Origin: Chersky-267 sp963744115
GTDB lineage: Bacteria > Chloroflexota > Limnocylindria > Limnocylindrales > CSP1-4
Reading direction: 5' to 3'
Assembly (NCBI GenBank): GCA_963744115.1
Contig: CAVUSI010000003.1
Span: forward strand, 1,116,001-1,180,000
Length of the DNA stretch: 64,000 nucleotides
Numbering within the stretch: the stretch's first letter is position 1; each line of letters opens with the position of its first letter. Below the pieces are notes generated by a model. That model was not told where the DNA came from, searched no databases, and saw nothing but the letters and a program-made list of their open reading frames with translations. Made by a program: the position numbers and the translations under genes. Shown piece by piece: positions 26,571-35,661 of this stretch.

Positions 26571-27628
26571 CGGCCCGTCCCACCGATCCCGGCGAGTCGT
26601 CGACGGTAGACCTCGAGGTATCCCTCGACCATCCGACTCGCCGAGAATCGATCGAGCACGGCGGCCCGGATGGCCGCGCGGTCGAGCTCGTCGACTCGCT
26701 CCACCAGTGACGCCAGGTCGGCCGGATCGTCGCCGAGGAATCCGTCGATGGTGTCCCGGATCACCTCCGGCAGCGCGCCGGCCCGGCGGCCGATGACCGG
26801 CGTCCCGCACGCCAGCGCCTCGATCGCCACCAGGCCGAAGGGCTCCGGCCAGGTGCCCGGCATCAGCAGGGCGTAGCTCGAGGCCATCAGCGCATCTCGC
26901 TCCGCGCCGGGGATCTCCCCGAGGAACTCCACGTCGGCCCGCTCCATCGCCGGCCGGAAGACCGTCTCGGCAAAGTCCCGCTCCTGGACCGATGGTCCGA
27001 TCTTGGCGGCGATCCTGAGAGGGCGTCCGCTCAGCCGAGCGACCTCGATGGCGTCCACCACGCCCTTCTCGGGGCCGATCCGTCCCACGAAGCAGAGGAC
27101 GTCGGTCCGATGAACGCCGAACGGCGCGCCCTCGAGGCTGAGGCCGTTGTAGACCACACCCGCCCACGGATAGGCCGGGTGGGTCGCAGCCTGGGCCCGG
27201 CTGATCGCGACCATGCCGGCCAGCGGGTCGGCCAGGGCGTCCGCGGCGAACGGCTGGTCGAGACGACCGTGGAAGGTCCCGACGAAGGGAGTTCGGACGG
27301 CCCGGGCGAGCATCAGGTTGGACCACTCGAGGTGCCCGTGGATGATGTCGAACTCGCCTTGGCGGCGGACGACCTGGCCGATCGTCGCAGCGAGGTAGCC
27401 GCTCGGGTCGCCGCTGAACCCGAGCGGGCGGAGCGCGTTCGGGACGGTCGCGACCAGGTCCGCGTCGATGGTCGAGTCGCCGGCCGCGAACAGGGTCACG
27501 GCATGCCCGAGCCGACCGAGCCCGGTCACGAGCTCGGCGACGATCCGCTCCGTCCCGCCGTAGCGGGCCGGCGGAACGGACTCCATCGGTGGTGCGACCT
27601 GGGCGATCCGAAGCCCCCGATCGGTCAT
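26408..27628 (-). CDS. Glycosyltransferase family 4-like protein
   Basis: About 406 aa. ATG 27628 has GGAGG 10 bases upstream. N-terminal acceptor domain: RIAQVAPPMESVPPARYGGT, then ERIVAELVTGLGRLGHAVTL. Donor domain: VCFVGRIGPEKGV-type strand (here LCFVGRIGPEKGVVDAIEVA), PGTWPEPFGLVAIEALACGT PVIG (split), with the conserved EPFGLVxxEAxAxGxPV motif. GT-B retaining transferase using a nucleotide sugar; acceptor unknown. The last ~50 residues are Ser/Ala-rich and arise from sequence antisense to the membrane-protein gene, so the functional protein may effectively end near YRRRLAGIGG. Confidence 0.85.
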   Translation of the reverse strand: MTDRGLRIAQVAPPMESVPPARYGGTERIVAELVTGLGRLGHAVTLFAAGDSTIDADLVATVPNALRPLGFSGDPSGYLAATIGQVVRRQGEFDIIHGHLEWSNLMLARAVRTPFVGTFHGRLDQPFAADALADPLAGMVAISRAQAATHPAYPWAGVVYNGLSLEGAPFGVHRTDVLCFVGRIGPEKGVVDAIEVARLSGRPLRIAAKIGPSVQERDFAETVFRPAMERADVEFLGEIPGAERDALMASSYALLMPGTWPEPFGLVAIEALACGTPVIGRRAGALPEVIRDTIDGFLGDDPADLASLVERVDELDRAAIRAAVLDRFSASRMVEGYLEVYRRRLAGIGGTGRQATVVTVSDTVDSSTIGIPTMSASAASSAVAVMPSSDARSSAAASSSSSRSSS

Positions 27629-27720
27629 GTCGCTTTCGCCTCCAGGTCTCAGCATACGGCCGATCGGACGAAGGCGGCCGGGACCGCACAGGTCGATCCG
27701 AAGCGCGTCATCATCGCGCC

Positions 27721-28647
27721 ATGACCTCCGCCACCGAATCCGTCCCGACCCGGGATGGGCTCCTGCTCCAGGAGCGACGCTGGCCGGCCGTCGGTGAGGC
27801 GCACGGCTTCATGCTCCTGACCCATGGTCTCGGCGAGCACACCGGCCGCTATGAACGGGCGGCGTCGATCCTCGCGGCGACGGGGCTTGACGTCGTCGGC
27901 CTCGATCTCCGCGGTTTCGGCGGCTCGGGCGGGCGGCGCGGCTACGTCGACTCGCTCGACACCTGGTTGGACGACCTCGCGGAGCGGCTCGCTGCGCGCC
28001 GCCTGGCGGCGGGCGGTCGTCCGCTGATCTTGTTCGGGCATTCGGTCGGCGGACTGGTCGCGCTGGCCTATGCCGAGGGCGACCGTCCGCAGCCGGACCT
28101 GCTCGTCCTGAGCTCACCGGCCCTGGCCGACGACCTTCCGGGCTGGAAGAAGACGGTCGTCCGGGCGATCGGCCGGGTCGCCCCGACGATGACGTTCTCG
28201 AACGGCCTCGACGGGACCCTGCTGTCGCGCGACCCGGCCGTCGGCGTCGACTACGTCGCCGACCCGCTCAACGTCCACTCGACGACGGCCGGCCTGGCCC
28301 GGGTCCTGCTCGCCGCGCAGGGCACGGCGACGGCGAACGTGACCCACCTTCACGTCCCGACGCTGGTGGTCCACGGCGGCGACGATCGGCTCATCCCCCC
28401 GGCGTCCTCCGAGGTCCTGGCGACCGTCCCCGGCGTGGAACGTCGCGTCTATCCGGGCCTTCGGCACGAGATGCTCAACGAGCCGGAGGGCCCGCAGGTC
28501 GCGGCCGACATCGCCGTGTGGATCGGAGCGCACCTCGGGTCGGTCGGCTCAGGCCCGCCGACCGATGTGCCGGCCGACGCGGACCAAGCAGCGGTCTCGA
28601 TCGATCGGCCTGCATCGGACGGGGAGACGTCGGAAACGCGGCCATGA
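27721..28647 (+). CDS. Monoacylglycerol lipase-like alpha/beta hydrolase
   Basis: 308 aa, ATG start. The oxyanion strand is HGFMLLTHGLGEHTGRYERA, the nucleophile elbow LILFGHSVGGLVALA (Ser), the acid in LVVHGGDDRLIPPASS and the catalytic His in YPGLRHEMLNEPEG, so the triad is complete. The pattern HGLGEHxGRY is typical of monoacylglycerol lipase / serine aminopeptidase S33 proteins. A charged, low-complexity tail of about 35 residues follows the core. Its stop overlaps the next gene's ATG (ATGA). Confidence 0.87.
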   Translation: MTSATESVPTRDGLLLQERRWPAVGEAHGFMLLTHGLGEHTGRYERAASILAATGLDVVGLDLRGFGGSGGRRGYVDSLDTWLDDLAERLAARRLAAGGRPLILFGHSVGGLVALAYAEGDRPQPDLLVLSSPALADDLPGWKKTVVRAIGRVAPTMTFSNGLDGTLLSRDPAVGVDYVADPLNVHSTTAGLARVLLAAQGTATANVTHLHVPTLVVHGGDDRLIPPASSEVLATVPGVERRVYPGLRHEMLNEPEGPQVAADIAVWIGAHLGSVGSGPPTDVPADADQAAVSIDRPASDGETSETRP

Positions 28648-29231
28648 CCTCCGGCACCAGCGAGCCGCGACACGTGGCGATCCTCGGGCTGATGGGTAGT
28701 GGGAAGTCAACGGTCGGAGTCGCCCTTGCCGACCGGCTCGGCTGGCCGTTGGTCGACTCCGATGTCGTCATCGAGGCGAGCACCGGCCAGACCGTGCGTG
28801 AATGGCGCGAGCGGTCGGGCACGGCATCGCTTCATGCTCTCGAGGCCGACCAGCTGCGGGACGCCCTGGCGGCACCGAATCGAAGCGTGATCGCGGCGGC
28901 CGCGAGCACGGTCGAGGACGCCGACTGTCGAGCCGCGCTCGGGGCACCGGACATCTTCGTCGTCTGGCTGCGGGCCGATGCTGCCACCCTCGCCGCGAGG
29001 TTCGCTGAGGCGGGCCATCGACCCGCGTATGGGCCAGACCCCGTCCGGTTCCTCGCGGACCAGGCTGCCGCCAGGGATCCCGGGTTCGGTGACGTCGCCG
29101 ACGTGGTGGTCGACACCGGCACGCGGTCCGTCGCCGATACGGTGGACACGATCGTCGATCGTCTGGACCAGGTCCGCGGGCTGACCGACGATCGACGAGG
29201 ACCCGAGCCTACTGTCCGGTCTGGTCCTTGA
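28644..29231 (+). CDS. Shikimate kinase-like P-loop kinase, atypical
   Basis: 195 aa, translationally coupled to the hydrolase. The Walker A is VAILGLMGSGKSTVGVALAD and the next segment PLVDSDVVIEASTGQTVREW matches shikimate kinase. The GE-FR-E segment is replaced by SGTASLHALEADQL, and the GGG substrate loop reads IAAAAST, so shikimate binding is doubtful. The lid region RFAEAGHRPAYG retains the RP pair. It is better called a shikimate/gluconate kinase-like protein than AroK; no other aromatic biosynthesis gene is near. Confidence 0.65.
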   Translation: MTSGTSEPRHVAILGLMGSGKSTVGVALADRLGWPLVDSDVVIEASTGQTVREWRERSGTASLHALEADQLRDALAAPNRSVIAAAASTVEDADCRAALGAPDIFVVWLRADAATLAARFAEAGHRPAYGPDPVRFLADQAAARDPGFGDVADVVVDTGTRSVADTVDTIVDRLDQVRGLTDDRRGPEPTVRSGP

Positions 29232-29448
29232 CCTGCCGGTCGACCTCCGCGCTGATCTGAGCTTGCTGCTTGTTCCGATGGCGACGGACGAGGAACCAGG
29301 CGATGAACCACGGCCAGACGAAGCTGACGATCGCGCCGACGATCACGGCGGTGGCATAGTTCGCCTCGTTCGATCCGATGTTGAGCAGGACGAGCAGGGC
29401 GTAGGTCACGATGGCGCCCAGGGATACCCCGATGAATTGTTGCAGCAC
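29209..29448 (-). CDS. Small two-helix membrane protein
   Basis: 79 aa from GTG 29448, which has AGGAGA 7 bases upstream. Two hydrophobic helices, IGVSLGAIVTYALLVLLNIG and ANYATAVIVGAIVSFVWPWF, are followed by a basic stretch RRHRNKQQAQISAEVDRQ. No family recognised. Its 3' end overlaps the end of the kinase gene by 23 bases in convergent orientation. The ribosome binding site and two clean transmembrane helices support a real gene. Confidence 0.65.
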   Translation of the reverse strand: MLQQFIGVSLGAIVTYALLVLLNIGSNEANYATAVIVGAIVSFVWPWFIAWFLVRRHRNKQQAQISAEVDRQVKDQTGQ

Positions 29449-29695
29449 GGTCGTTCTCCTTGTTGTCGACGTCGCCCCGGACGGGGGCATGCTCCGGTCA
29501 CTCCCGCCGGGAGCATCCACAGTCTGCACCGTGGGTCGACCCCCGTGCGCGCCGTTCTTGACGCGGTCGTCCGGCCGCAACCTCCTCGGTCGGACCGTCC
29601 CGCCCGCCGGCTGAGACGCGCTTCCCCGACGAGCGCACAATCAGACTTCCAGCCGAGCCCGAGATCGCAACGTCCTCACGTATGGAGGCCCTCCG

Positions 29696-31150
29696 ATGAC
29701 CGACACGCTGCCGCGAGTCAAGACGTATCAGCAGTCCATCGGCGGTGCCTGGGTCGACAGTGCCGGCGGCGAGACCCTGCCCGTCGAGAACCCGGCCAAC
29801 GGGGAGGTCATCGCCCACGTCCAGGCGTCCGGCCCGGAGGACGTCGACCGAGCGGCGAGCGCCGCGGCCCTCGCGTTCCAGGAGTGGCAGCACACGACCC
29901 CCCAGGATCGCAGCCTGCTGATGCTCAAGCTCGCCGACGCGATCGAGGCGAAGGTCGACGAGCTCGGCCGGCTCGAGTCGCAGAACGCCGGGAAGCCCGT
30001 CGGTGCCGCGATCGAGGAGATCCCTGTCGTCGTCGACAACCTGCGCTTCTTCGCCGGGGCCGGCCGGGTCCTCGAGGGCAAGGCAGCCAACGAATACGTC
30101 GCCGGCCACACCAGCCTGATCCGGCGCGAGCCGGTCGGCGTGGTGGCCTCGATCGCGCCGTGGAACTACCCGATCATGATGGCCGGCTGGAAGATCGGCC
30201 CGGCCCTGATGGCCGGCAACACGGTCGTCCTCAAGCCGTCGATCCGCACCCCGCTGACGGCCCTCGCCCTGGCCGAGATCGCGGCCGACATCCTGCCCCC
30301 CGGCGTCCTCAACGTCATCACCGGGACCGGCGCGGCGATCGGCGACGCGCTCGTCGCCCATCCGAAGGTCGGGATGGTCTCGGTGACCGGCGACACCGAC
30401 ACGGGCAAGCGCATCGCGCGGACGGCCGCCGACCAGGTCAAGCGGCTCCACCTCGAGCTCGGCGGCAAGGCCCCGGTGGTCGTCTTCGACGACGCCGACC
30501 TCGACGCCGTCATCGACAACCTCAAGACGTTCTCGTACTACAACAGCGGTCAGGACTGCACCGCGCCGTGCCGGGTCATCGCCGGACCGAAGGTCTACGA
30601 CCGGTTCGTCGCCGATCTGGCCGGCCAGGTCAAGACGATCAAGTGGGGCGACCCGGCCGAGGGCGACGACATCGAGATGGGGTCGCTCATCGCCGGCGCC
30701 CAGGCCGACAAGGTCGAGGGCATGGTCAAGCGTGCCGACCGCGGCCCAGGCGGCGCGGAGATCGTCGCCGGGGGTCATCGTCCGGACCGACCGGGCGCGT
30801 ACTTCGAGCCGACGGTCATCGCCGGCCCGGACCAGAAGAGTGAGATCGTCCAGGACGAGGTCTTCGGGCCGGTCGTCACGGTCCAGCGGTTCAAGGACGA
30901 GGACCAGGCCATCGCCTGGGCCAACGACGTCCGGTTCGGCCTGGCCGCCTCGGTCTGGACCGCCGATGTCGGCAAGGCGATGCGGGTCGCCAAGGCCATC
31001 CAGTTCGGGACCGTCTGGATCAACGACCACTTCACGCTGGTGTCCGAGATGCCCCATGGCGGGTTCAAGGAGTCCGGCTACGGCAAGGATCAGTCGATGT
31101 ACGCGATCGAGGACTACACGGTCGTCAAGCACGTCATGATCAAGCTCTGA
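29696..31150 (+). CDS. Aminobutyraldehyde/betaine aldehyde dehydrogenase-type ALDH
   Basis: 484 aa, ATG with GGAGG upstream. NAD-binding SIAPWNYPIMMAGWKIGPAL and VLKPSIRTPLTAL, general-base Glu in LHLELGGKAPVVVFDDADL, and catalytic Cys in YNSGQDCTAPCRV are all present. The C-terminal NDHFTLVSEMPHGGFKESGY matches the gamma-aminobutyraldehyde/betaine aldehyde group (NDH, PHGG-KxSGYGKD). It oxidises an amino- or ammonium-aldehyde to the acid. The following kinase-like gene appears to begin within its stop codon. Confidence 0.9.
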   Translation: MTDTLPRVKTYQQSIGGAWVDSAGGETLPVENPANGEVIAHVQASGPEDVDRAASAAALAFQEWQHTTPQDRSLLMLKLADAIEAKVDELGRLESQNAGKPVGAAIEEIPVVVDNLRFFAGAGRVLEGKAANEYVAGHTSLIRREPVGVVASIAPWNYPIMMAGWKIGPALMAGNTVVLKPSIRTPLTALALAEIAADILPPGVLNVITGTGAAIGDALVAHPKVGMVSVTGDTDTGKRIARTAADQVKRLHLELGGKAPVVVFDDADLDAVIDNLKTFSYYNSGQDCTAPCRVIAGPKVYDRFVADLAGQVKTIKWGDPAEGDDIEMGSLIAGAQADKVEGMVKRADRGPGGAEIVAGGHRPDRPGAYFEPTVIAGPDQKSEIVQDEVFGPVVTVQRFKDEDQAIAWANDVRFGLAASVWTADVGKAMRVAKAIQFGTVWINDHFTLVSEMPHGGFKESGYGKDQSMYAIEDYTVVKHVMIKL

Positions 31151-32586
31151 ACCCGGCGATCGAGGCGGCGCTGTCGGTCGACCTGGTCGACGGGCGGCGC
31201 TGGTACGGCGGCAAGCGTCGGAGGATCGAGCGGGTCGTCCTGGTCGACACGATCGACCTCGGGCCCCTCGGCCGCGATGCCGGCGACGAGGACGTCGCCC
31301 ACCTCGCGATCGTCGAGGTCGTCGATTCCGCGGAGGTCGCGGACCGCTACCTGTCGGCGTTCATCAGGGGTCCCGGGAGTGGCCCGGCGCGCGAAGCACA
31401 CCCCGGCGACGGGGTCTGGCGTGCCCTTGCGGTGGCGATCGCCGAGGGTCGGGTCGTCGGGACGGAGGGGGGCGGTGCGCTCGTCTGCCGCCCCGGGCTC
31501 GGTCTGTCCGCGTTCGCTCCCGGTGGGGGGTCCGAGATCGCGGCGTGGGAGGAACGTCCACTCGGCGCCGACCAGTCCAACACATCGTCCGTCCTGGGCG
31601 ACCGGCTCCTGCTCAAAGCTTTCCGGCGGATCGCGCCAGGGCTGAACCCGGAGCTCGAGCTGATCGCCTATCTCGCCGAGGAACGAGGGCTCCACAGCGT
31701 TCCCGCACTCGGCGGATCGGCCGAGTACATCGGTCCGGACGGCACCGTCGCGACGCTGGCCGTGCTCCTGGAGCTCGTGCCGGATGCGGAGGACGCCTAC
31801 GAGACCACGGTCGCGGGGCTCGCCGCATGGATCGCCGCGCCGGGCGTGGTCGCCCTCGAGTTCGCGACGGAGGATGCTGCCGCGCTCGGGACGGCGCTCG
31901 CCGACCTCCACGCGGCCCTGGCCGACGCCGGCGATCTCGACGACTTCGCGCCGCGGGATGCGGAAAGCGATGACTTGGCGACCTGGCGGGCGACGGGTGA
32001 AGCCGACCTCGTCACGGCGCTGGCGGAGCTCGGAGAAGAGGGTGCCGACCGGGCCGAGCTGGCGGCATGGGCGCCGTCGATCCGGGATCGCCTGGCGCGG
32101 ATCGAGCACCCGCGGAGCGTTCCGCGACTCACCCGGATCCACGGCGATCTGCACCTGGGGCAGGTCCTCAGGACCCCGGGCGGGTTCGTATTCGTGGATT
32201 TCGAAGGTGATCCGCTGAGACCCGTGCACGAACGCCGCCGCCTTGCATCGCCGTTGCGCGACGTGGCCGGCCTGCTGCTGTCGTTCGATCACGCCTCGAC
32301 CGACGCCGAGCGGCGCGCGACCAGCGCCGGTTGGACACCGGGTGACCATGCGGGACTCGACATGGCGGCGTGGCGACGCCGTTCGCGGGAGCGCATGCTC
32401 CGGGCATGGGGGTCCGGGGTCCGGCGGGCCGGCGTCGGGATCGACCTCGACGAGGGACTCCTCGACGGGCTGGCGGTCGCCAAGGAGTGTGCCGAGTTCA
32501 TCTACGCGGCCAGATATGTGCCGGACTGGCTGTGGGCGCCTCAGGCCGCCATGCGTCGGCTGATCGAGGGTGAAGGTACGCCGTGA
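31147..32586 (+). CDS. Maltokinase-like phosphotransferase, apparent CTG start
   Basis: About 479 aa. The frame upstream of 31432 is clearly coding: WYGGKRRRIERVVLVDTIDL (residues ~19-38) is the N-terminal cap of maltokinase/trehalose-synthase-fused kinases. No ATG, GTG or TTG occurs in frame before this region; the only plausible initiator is CTG 31147, overlapping the ALDH stop as CTGA. The kinase core has SNTSSVLGDRLLLKAFRRI (nucleotide-binding lysine), the catalytic loop LTRIHGDLHLGQVL and FVFVDFEGDPLRPV (metal-binding Asp). Predicted to phosphorylate maltose or a similar sugar using ATP. A GTG at 31432 would delete the cap. Confidence 0.75.
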   Translation: MNPAIEAALSVDLVDGRRWYGGKRRRIERVVLVDTIDLGPLGRDAGDEDVAHLAIVEVVDSAEVADRYLSAFIRGPGSGPAREAHPGDGVWRALAVAIAEGRVVGTEGGGALVCRPGLGLSAFAPGGGSEIAAWEERPLGADQSNTSSVLGDRLLLKAFRRIAPGLNPELELIAYLAEERGLHSVPALGGSAEYIGPDGTVATLAVLLELVPDAEDAYETTVAGLAAWIAAPGVVALEFATEDAAALGTALADLHAALADAGDLDDFAPRDAESDDLATWRATGEADLVTALAELGEEGADRAELAAWAPSIRDRLARIEHPRSVPRLTRIHGDLHLGQVLRTPGGFVFVDFEGDPLRPVHERRRLASPLRDVAGLLLSFDHASTDAERRATSAGWTPGDHAGLDMAAWRRRSRERMLRAWGSGVRRAGVGIDLDEGLLDGLAVAKECAEFIYAARYVPDWLWAPQAAMRRLIEGEGTP

Positions 32587-33605
32587 GCGACGCGGACCGA
32601 GCGGCCGCCTACCGACTCGACGCCCTGGGCGTGCCATCGACGCTCGCGGCCTACGACACCGCGATGAGCCGGCTCGACGGTCCGTTGGCCGACCTGCCGA
32701 GGGCCCCGGCGCGGGCGCTCGCCGGGCGTTCCGGCCGGATCCTCCTCGTCGGGATGGGCAGCTCGCGGTACGCGGCCCTGACCGCTGCGACCTTCCTCCG
32801 CGGCCGCGGGCTGTCGGTCGAGGTGGAGATGGCGTCGACGTCTCACCCGACCCCGCCGGCACCCGAGCTGACGGTGGTCGCGATCTCGAGCTCCGGGACG
32901 ACCCCTGAGGTCATCGCCGCCGTCGAGCGGCATCGCGGCAGATCCGCCCTCGCGGCGGCGATCACGAACCGACCGGACTCGCCGCTGGCCGATGCCGCCG
33001 AGGCGGTCGTGCCGCTCCTCGAGGCCGAGGAGACGGCCGGCGTCGCCTGCCGGACCTATGTGGCCACCGTCGCCTCGCTGCTCCTCTTCGCCGACCGATC
33101 GACGACGGCCGCCCCCGGGTCCGGCTACGTCCCGCCCGCCGTGCGCCTCGCCCTGACCGCCGCCGACGACCTCGTGAGTCGGATGCCGCTGTGGCAGGGC
33201 CAGGCGGCCGATCTCCTCGACCGCGCCGACCAGCTTCACGTCCTCGGGGACGCCGCCCGCTACGGATCCGTCGAGCAGGCAGCGCTCGTGATGCGCGAGG
33301 GTCCCGGGCTCCGGGCGGTCGCCTTCGACGCCGGTGACTGGTTGCACGTCGGGCTGTACACCGCCGTCCCCGGCATCCGGGCGATCCTGTTCAGCGGGAC
33401 CGACTATGACGCCGAGATCGCCCGGGTCGTCAGCGACCGGGGCGGTCGGCTGGTCGTGATCGGTCGACCCGTCGAGGGCGCCAGCCTGGGGATCGGCCAC
33501 GAGGCCGCCGATCGGCTGCCGGCGTCGATGCTCGTCGAGACCCTTGTGACCGACCTGATCGCCGCCGAGCTGTGGCGTCGGGCGGACGCGACCGAGCGCC
33601 TGTGA
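32583..33605 (+). CDS. SIS-domain sugar-phosphate isomerase / aminotransferase-isomerase-like protein
   Basis: 340 aa, GTG overlapping the previous stop (GTGA). Two SIS domains in tandem: the first with GRILLVGMGSSRYAALTAAT and LTVVAISSSGTTPEVIAAVE, the second with LHVLGDAARYGSVEQAALVM and GLRAVAFDAGDWLHVGLY. This resembles the isomerase half of GlmS and the AgaS/FrlB group, which act on amino-sugar or fructosamine phosphates. The glutaminase domain is absent. With the maltokinase-like neighbour it suggests a sugar-phosphate pathway. Confidence 0.8.
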   Translation: MSDADRAAAYRLDALGVPSTLAAYDTAMSRLDGPLADLPRAPARALAGRSGRILLVGMGSSRYAALTAATFLRGRGLSVEVEMASTSHPTPPAPELTVVAISSSGTTPEVIAAVERHRGRSALAAAITNRPDSPLADAAEAVVPLLEAEETAGVACRTYVATVASLLLFADRSTTAAPGSGYVPPAVRLALTAADDLVSRMPLWQGQAADLLDRADQLHVLGDAARYGSVEQAALVMREGPGLRAVAFDAGDWLHVGLYTAVPGIRAILFSGTDYDAEIARVVSDRGGRLVVIGRPVEGASLGIGHEAADRLPASMLVETLVTDLIAAELWRRADATERL

Positions 33606-34612
33606 CCGGACCGGCCGAGGCGCGGGCAGGCCGAGCGGCGACGCCCGGAGCCGGGAGTGCGCTCGATCCGGCGCGGCTCGTCGCGTTCCACGGGTCCGTC
33701 CTCGGGTGGTACCGCCGCGAGGGCCGCCGTCTCCCGTTCCGCGGTCCGACCGACCCGTACCTCGTCCTCGTCTCGGAGACGATCCTGCAGCAGACCCAGG
33801 TCGCCCGTGGCGGACCGGCGTGGGAACGGTTCACCGCCCGGTTCCCGACGGTCGAGAGCCTCGCCAGGGCCAGCCCGGCCGACGTCATCCGGGCCTGGCA
33901 CGGCCTGGGCTATAACCGCCGCGCGGTCAACCTCCGACGGGCCGCGATCATGGTCGTGGAGGAGCTCGGCGGCCGGTTCCCGCGTGACGTGGCCGGGCTG
34001 GAACGGCTGCCCGGGGTCGGCCCGTACACCGCCCGGGCGGTGGCCTCGATCGCTTACGGTCTGCCGGTCGGCGCGGTCGACACCAATGTCCGGCGCGTCC
34101 TCGGCCGGGCGTTCGCAGGCGAGCTCCAGCCCACGGAGCGAGCCCTCCAGGACCTCGCCGACGGCCTCGCCCAGGTCGAGCGCCCCGGGGACTGGACGGC
34201 GGCCGTGATGGACCTCGGGTCGACGGTCTGCCGGCCACGGGCCCCGCGTTGCGACGCCTGCCCGGTAGCCGGCCTGTGCCACTCCGCTCGCGGGTTGGCG
34301 CTGGGTTCCACGGGATCCGCCGGGTCGTCACCCGGTCCGCGGCGGTCGGAGTCGGCTCGGCTCGCCGGGTCGCCCACGATCGCCTTCGACCGGACGAACC
34401 GGTGGCTGCGCGGGCGCATCCTCGACCGTCTCCGGGCGGTCGAGGGCGACGGGTGGCTGGTGTTCGGCGAGCCGATCGGGGTGCACGATCGAGACGCCGT
34501 CCTGGCGGCGCTCGGAGCGCTCACGAACGAGGGGCTGGTCGAGCTCGCACCCGATGACGGTTCGACGGACGGGGCCGGCGCATCCACCCGGGCTCGCCTG
34601 CCGCCGGCCTGA
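33602..34612 (+). CDS. mutY: A/G-specific adenine glycosylase (MutY)
   Basis: 336 aa, GTG start overlapping the SIS gene stop (GTGA). Catalytic Glu in LVLVSETILQQTQVARGGPA, helix-hairpin-helix GLERLPGVGPYTARAVASIA with the following VDTNVRRVLGR (catalytic Asp), and the 4Fe-4S cluster Cys in CRPRAPRCDACPVAGLC (Cx7Cx2Cx5C) are intact. It removes adenine mispaired with 8-oxoguanine. The usual NUDIX-like MutY C-terminal domain is not recognisable; the last ~80 residues look like a short winged-helix segment (FDRTNRWLRGRILDRL). Confidence 0.9.
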   Translation: MTGPAEARAGRAATPGAGSALDPARLVAFHGSVLGWYRREGRRLPFRGPTDPYLVLVSETILQQTQVARGGPAWERFTARFPTVESLARASPADVIRAWHGLGYNRRAVNLRRAAIMVVEELGGRFPRDVAGLERLPGVGPYTARAVASIAYGLPVGAVDTNVRRVLGRAFAGELQPTERALQDLADGLAQVERPGDWTAAVMDLGSTVCRPRAPRCDACPVAGLCHSARGLALGSTGSAGSSPGPRRSESARLAGSPTIAFDRTNRWLRGRILDRLRAVEGDGWLVFGEPIGVHDRDAVLAALGALTNEGLVELAPDDGSTDGAGASTRARLPPA

Positions 34613-34655
34613 GGGCCGGCCTCGTCGGCCCGGTGACTGGGCTACGCTGTGTGGC

Positions 34656-35456
34656 GTGAAGACGTCCGCCGAGCCATCGACCGCGGACCCGCTCCCCGCC
34701 GACGACCCGACCATCATGACGGCCGACCTGCGCGAGCTCGGTCGGCGGTGGTCGCCGACCCGGGACCGGGCGCCGATCGGCGCGGAGGCGATGACCGGCG
34801 CCGACCGGCGCGCCCAGGCGATGGGCGTCCCGGCGGGCCGGTTGATGGAGCACGCCGGGGTCGCCGTCGCGGCCGCGGTCCGCGCGGTCGCGGCCGATCA
34901 GGACCGACTCGAGATCGGACCGATCCTCGTCCTGTGCGGCCCCGGCAACAATGGCGGGGACGGGTTCGTCGCGGCCCGGAAGCTCGCACGCTCGGGGCTG
35001 TCGGTGGTCGCGGTCCTGGTGTCCGCGGAGAACCGACCCCGGACGCCTGAAGCCGCCCGGAACTGGGATCGGCTGGCCGCCGAACCGACGATCAACCGGA
35101 TCCACGCCGCGACCTCGCGCGACGTCGCGATCGTGGCCCAGGGGATCGAGCGTGCCGCCGTCGTCGTCGACGCTCTGCTGGGGACGGGCGTGCGCGGCGC
35201 GCTCCGAGAGCCGATCCGGTCTGCCGTCGACCTCGTCCGCCGGGCGCGCGAGGTCCAGGTCCCGGTCGTCGCGGTCGACACGCCGACGGCGGTCGACCTG
35301 ACCAGCGGCGAGCCGTCCGATCCCGCCGTCCGGGCCGACCTTACCGTGACGTTCCACCGGCCGAAGACGGGTCTGCTGACGAAGCGCGGCGCCGCCCTGG
35401 CGGGTCGTGTCCTGGTCGCGCCGATCGGCATCCCTTCGGAGGCCGATCGTGGCTGA
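34656..35456 (+). CDS. nnrE: NAD(P)H-hydrate epimerase (YjeF N-terminal domain)
   Basis: 266 aa, GTG 34656. The phosphate-binding loop is VLCGPGNNGGDGFVAARKLA, with VVDALLGTGVRGALREPI and VAVDTPTAVDLTSGEP (usual form VDVPSG-D) further on. It interconverts R and S forms of hydrated NAD(P)H. The C-terminal ADP-dependent dehydratase domain found in fused versions is absent. An N-terminal extension of ~20 residues precedes the conserved helix; an in-frame ATG at 34716 is an alternative start. Its stop overlaps the next start. Confidence 0.85.
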   Translation: MKTSAEPSTADPLPADDPTIMTADLRELGRRWSPTRDRAPIGAEAMTGADRRAQAMGVPAGRLMEHAGVAVAAAVRAVAADQDRLEIGPILVLCGPGNNGGDGFVAARKLARSGLSVVAVLVSAENRPRTPEAARNWDRLAAEPTINRIHAATSRDVAIVAQGIERAAVVVDALLGTGVRGALREPIRSAVDLVRRAREVQVPVVAVDTPTAVDLTSGEPSDPAVRADLTVTFHRPKTGLLTKRGAALAGRVLVAPIGIPSEADRG

Positions 35457-35661
35457 GCGTGCGGGAGCCGTCGGGCTCCGGCAGGTCGTCCTGGTCGCCG
35501 TCGCCGTCGTCGGGATCGTGCTGGGCCTTGCGGTCGTCACGAGCCTCCTGCCGGCCGACGCGCAACGCATCGTGTTCCGGACCCCGCTCCTGATCGCCAT
35601 CCTCGTCGTCGGCACGGCCCTCGTCCTGGTCCGGCTGGTCCGACGACCCCCGGACCGATGA
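35449..35661 (+). CDS. Small two-helix membrane protein
   Basis: 70 aa, GTG 35449 overlapping the epimerase stop by 8 bases. Two hydrophobic helices (RQVVLVAVAVVGIVLGLAVV and TPLLIAILVVGTALVLVRLV) and a basic C terminus RRPPDR. No family recognised. Tight coupling on both sides (its stop overlaps the glpD ATG) supports a real gene, perhaps anchoring or regulating a product of the operon; this is inference. Confidence 0.6.
   Translation: MAERAGAVGLRQVVLVAVAVVGIVLGLAVVTSLLPADAQRIVFRTPLLIAILVVGTALVLVRLVRRPPDR

Noticed and set aside
31432..32586. Starting the maltokinase-like gene at GTG 31432
   Set aside because: Clear cap-domain coding sequence continues upstream to about 31147 in the same frame.
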